64,000 nucleotides of DNA. Source: Cristatella mucedo. Taxonomy: Eukaryota > Bryozoa > Phylactolaemata > Cristatellidae. Made by a program: the position numbers and the translations under genes. Below, piece after piece: positions 63,723-64,000 of the stretch. Every line of letters begins with the position of its first letter. Position 1 is the first letter of the stretch. The stretch spans positions 4,239,501 through 4,303,500 of the forward strand of contig WPIO01000023.1 in assembly GCA_009760855.2 (NCBI GenBank). The letters are read 5' to 3'. Below the pieces are notes generated by a model that saw only the letters and a program-made list of their open reading frames with translations, was not told where the DNA came from and made no database searches.

Positions 63723-64000
63723 CTTAACTCGAGTCGCGACTTAATTTCCGCCGAGTTGCGACGGCGTTTCGCGGCCGCTCGCGCAGGAAGACCGCAGACG
63801 GAAGCCGGCCGCGAGCGGAGTACGTTGTCACACGGCGGCTGCTGCTACGCCTGCACTCGGCTTCTCTCGCGCTTCGAGCCGACCCGGCTCGAGCTCCGTT
63901 AGAATGGCTCGCCCGATCGCACAGCATCTCGCGCGGCAGCAGCGCCCGGCGCACGGCGGCGAAGCCGCTGTGAAAAGAAACGCGGCGGCAGACTGCGGCA

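Overview
This is a nuclear genomic window from an animal, probably an invertebrate bilaterian. It holds two spliced, intron-rich protein genes typical of metazoans, degenerate non-LTR retrotransposons with tRNA-derived SINEs, and many long (TC)n, (TCC)n, (CAG)n and (TA)n microsatellites. No rRNA, CRISPR or bacterial operon structure is present. I cannot name the species from the sequence.

1-16,243 (+): the 3' part of a RECQL4-type RecQ DNA helicase. Twelve exons join with consistent reading phases, from helicase motif I (Walker A) through motif VI, the RecQ4-specific zinc-binding/winged-helix region and the conserved C-terminus, to a stop at 16,241-16,243. About 765 residues are visible. The N-terminal Sld2-like part lies upstream of base 1. 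Large introns carry microsatellites, SINEs and LINE tails. A candidate poly(A) signal is at 16,834.

18,684-31,108 (-): an ADAMTS secreted metalloprotease, tail-to-tail with RECQL4. Nineteen exons are resolved with matching phases: prodomain, furin site, reprolysin catalytic domain (HELGHNLGMLHDG assembled across an intron), disintegrin-like, central thrombospondin type 1 repeat (TSR), cysteine-rich, spacer, five further TSRs, a Thr/Ser/Ala/Pro-rich linker and a PLAC domain. Architecture and local similarity point to the ADAMTS16/18 side of the family. About 1,223 residues are visible; the signal-peptide exon was not found. One intron appears to be GC-AG.

31,109-37,080: GC- and CpG-rich DNA, possibly the 5'/promoter side of the ADAMTS gene, with no exon I can defend.

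37,080-64,000: intergenic or very long intronic DNA with no recognised host gene. It contains two LINE groups, one with an ATTAC-type tail (largest piece 47,166-48,405) and one with a TTA-type tail. It also contains two tRNA-derived SINE families (A and B), microsatellites, short tandem repeats and several near-perfect hairpins. The last 1.5 kb is again CpG-rich.

The two genes act independently: RECQL4 in DNA replication and repair in the nucleus, ADAMTS in extracellular matrix proteolysis. Their proximity is only convergent orientation. I found no convincing new system. The most unusual features are the density of perfect inverted repeats (arms 11-31 bp) throughout the window and the shared 3' tail of SINE-A and the TTA-tailed LINE.
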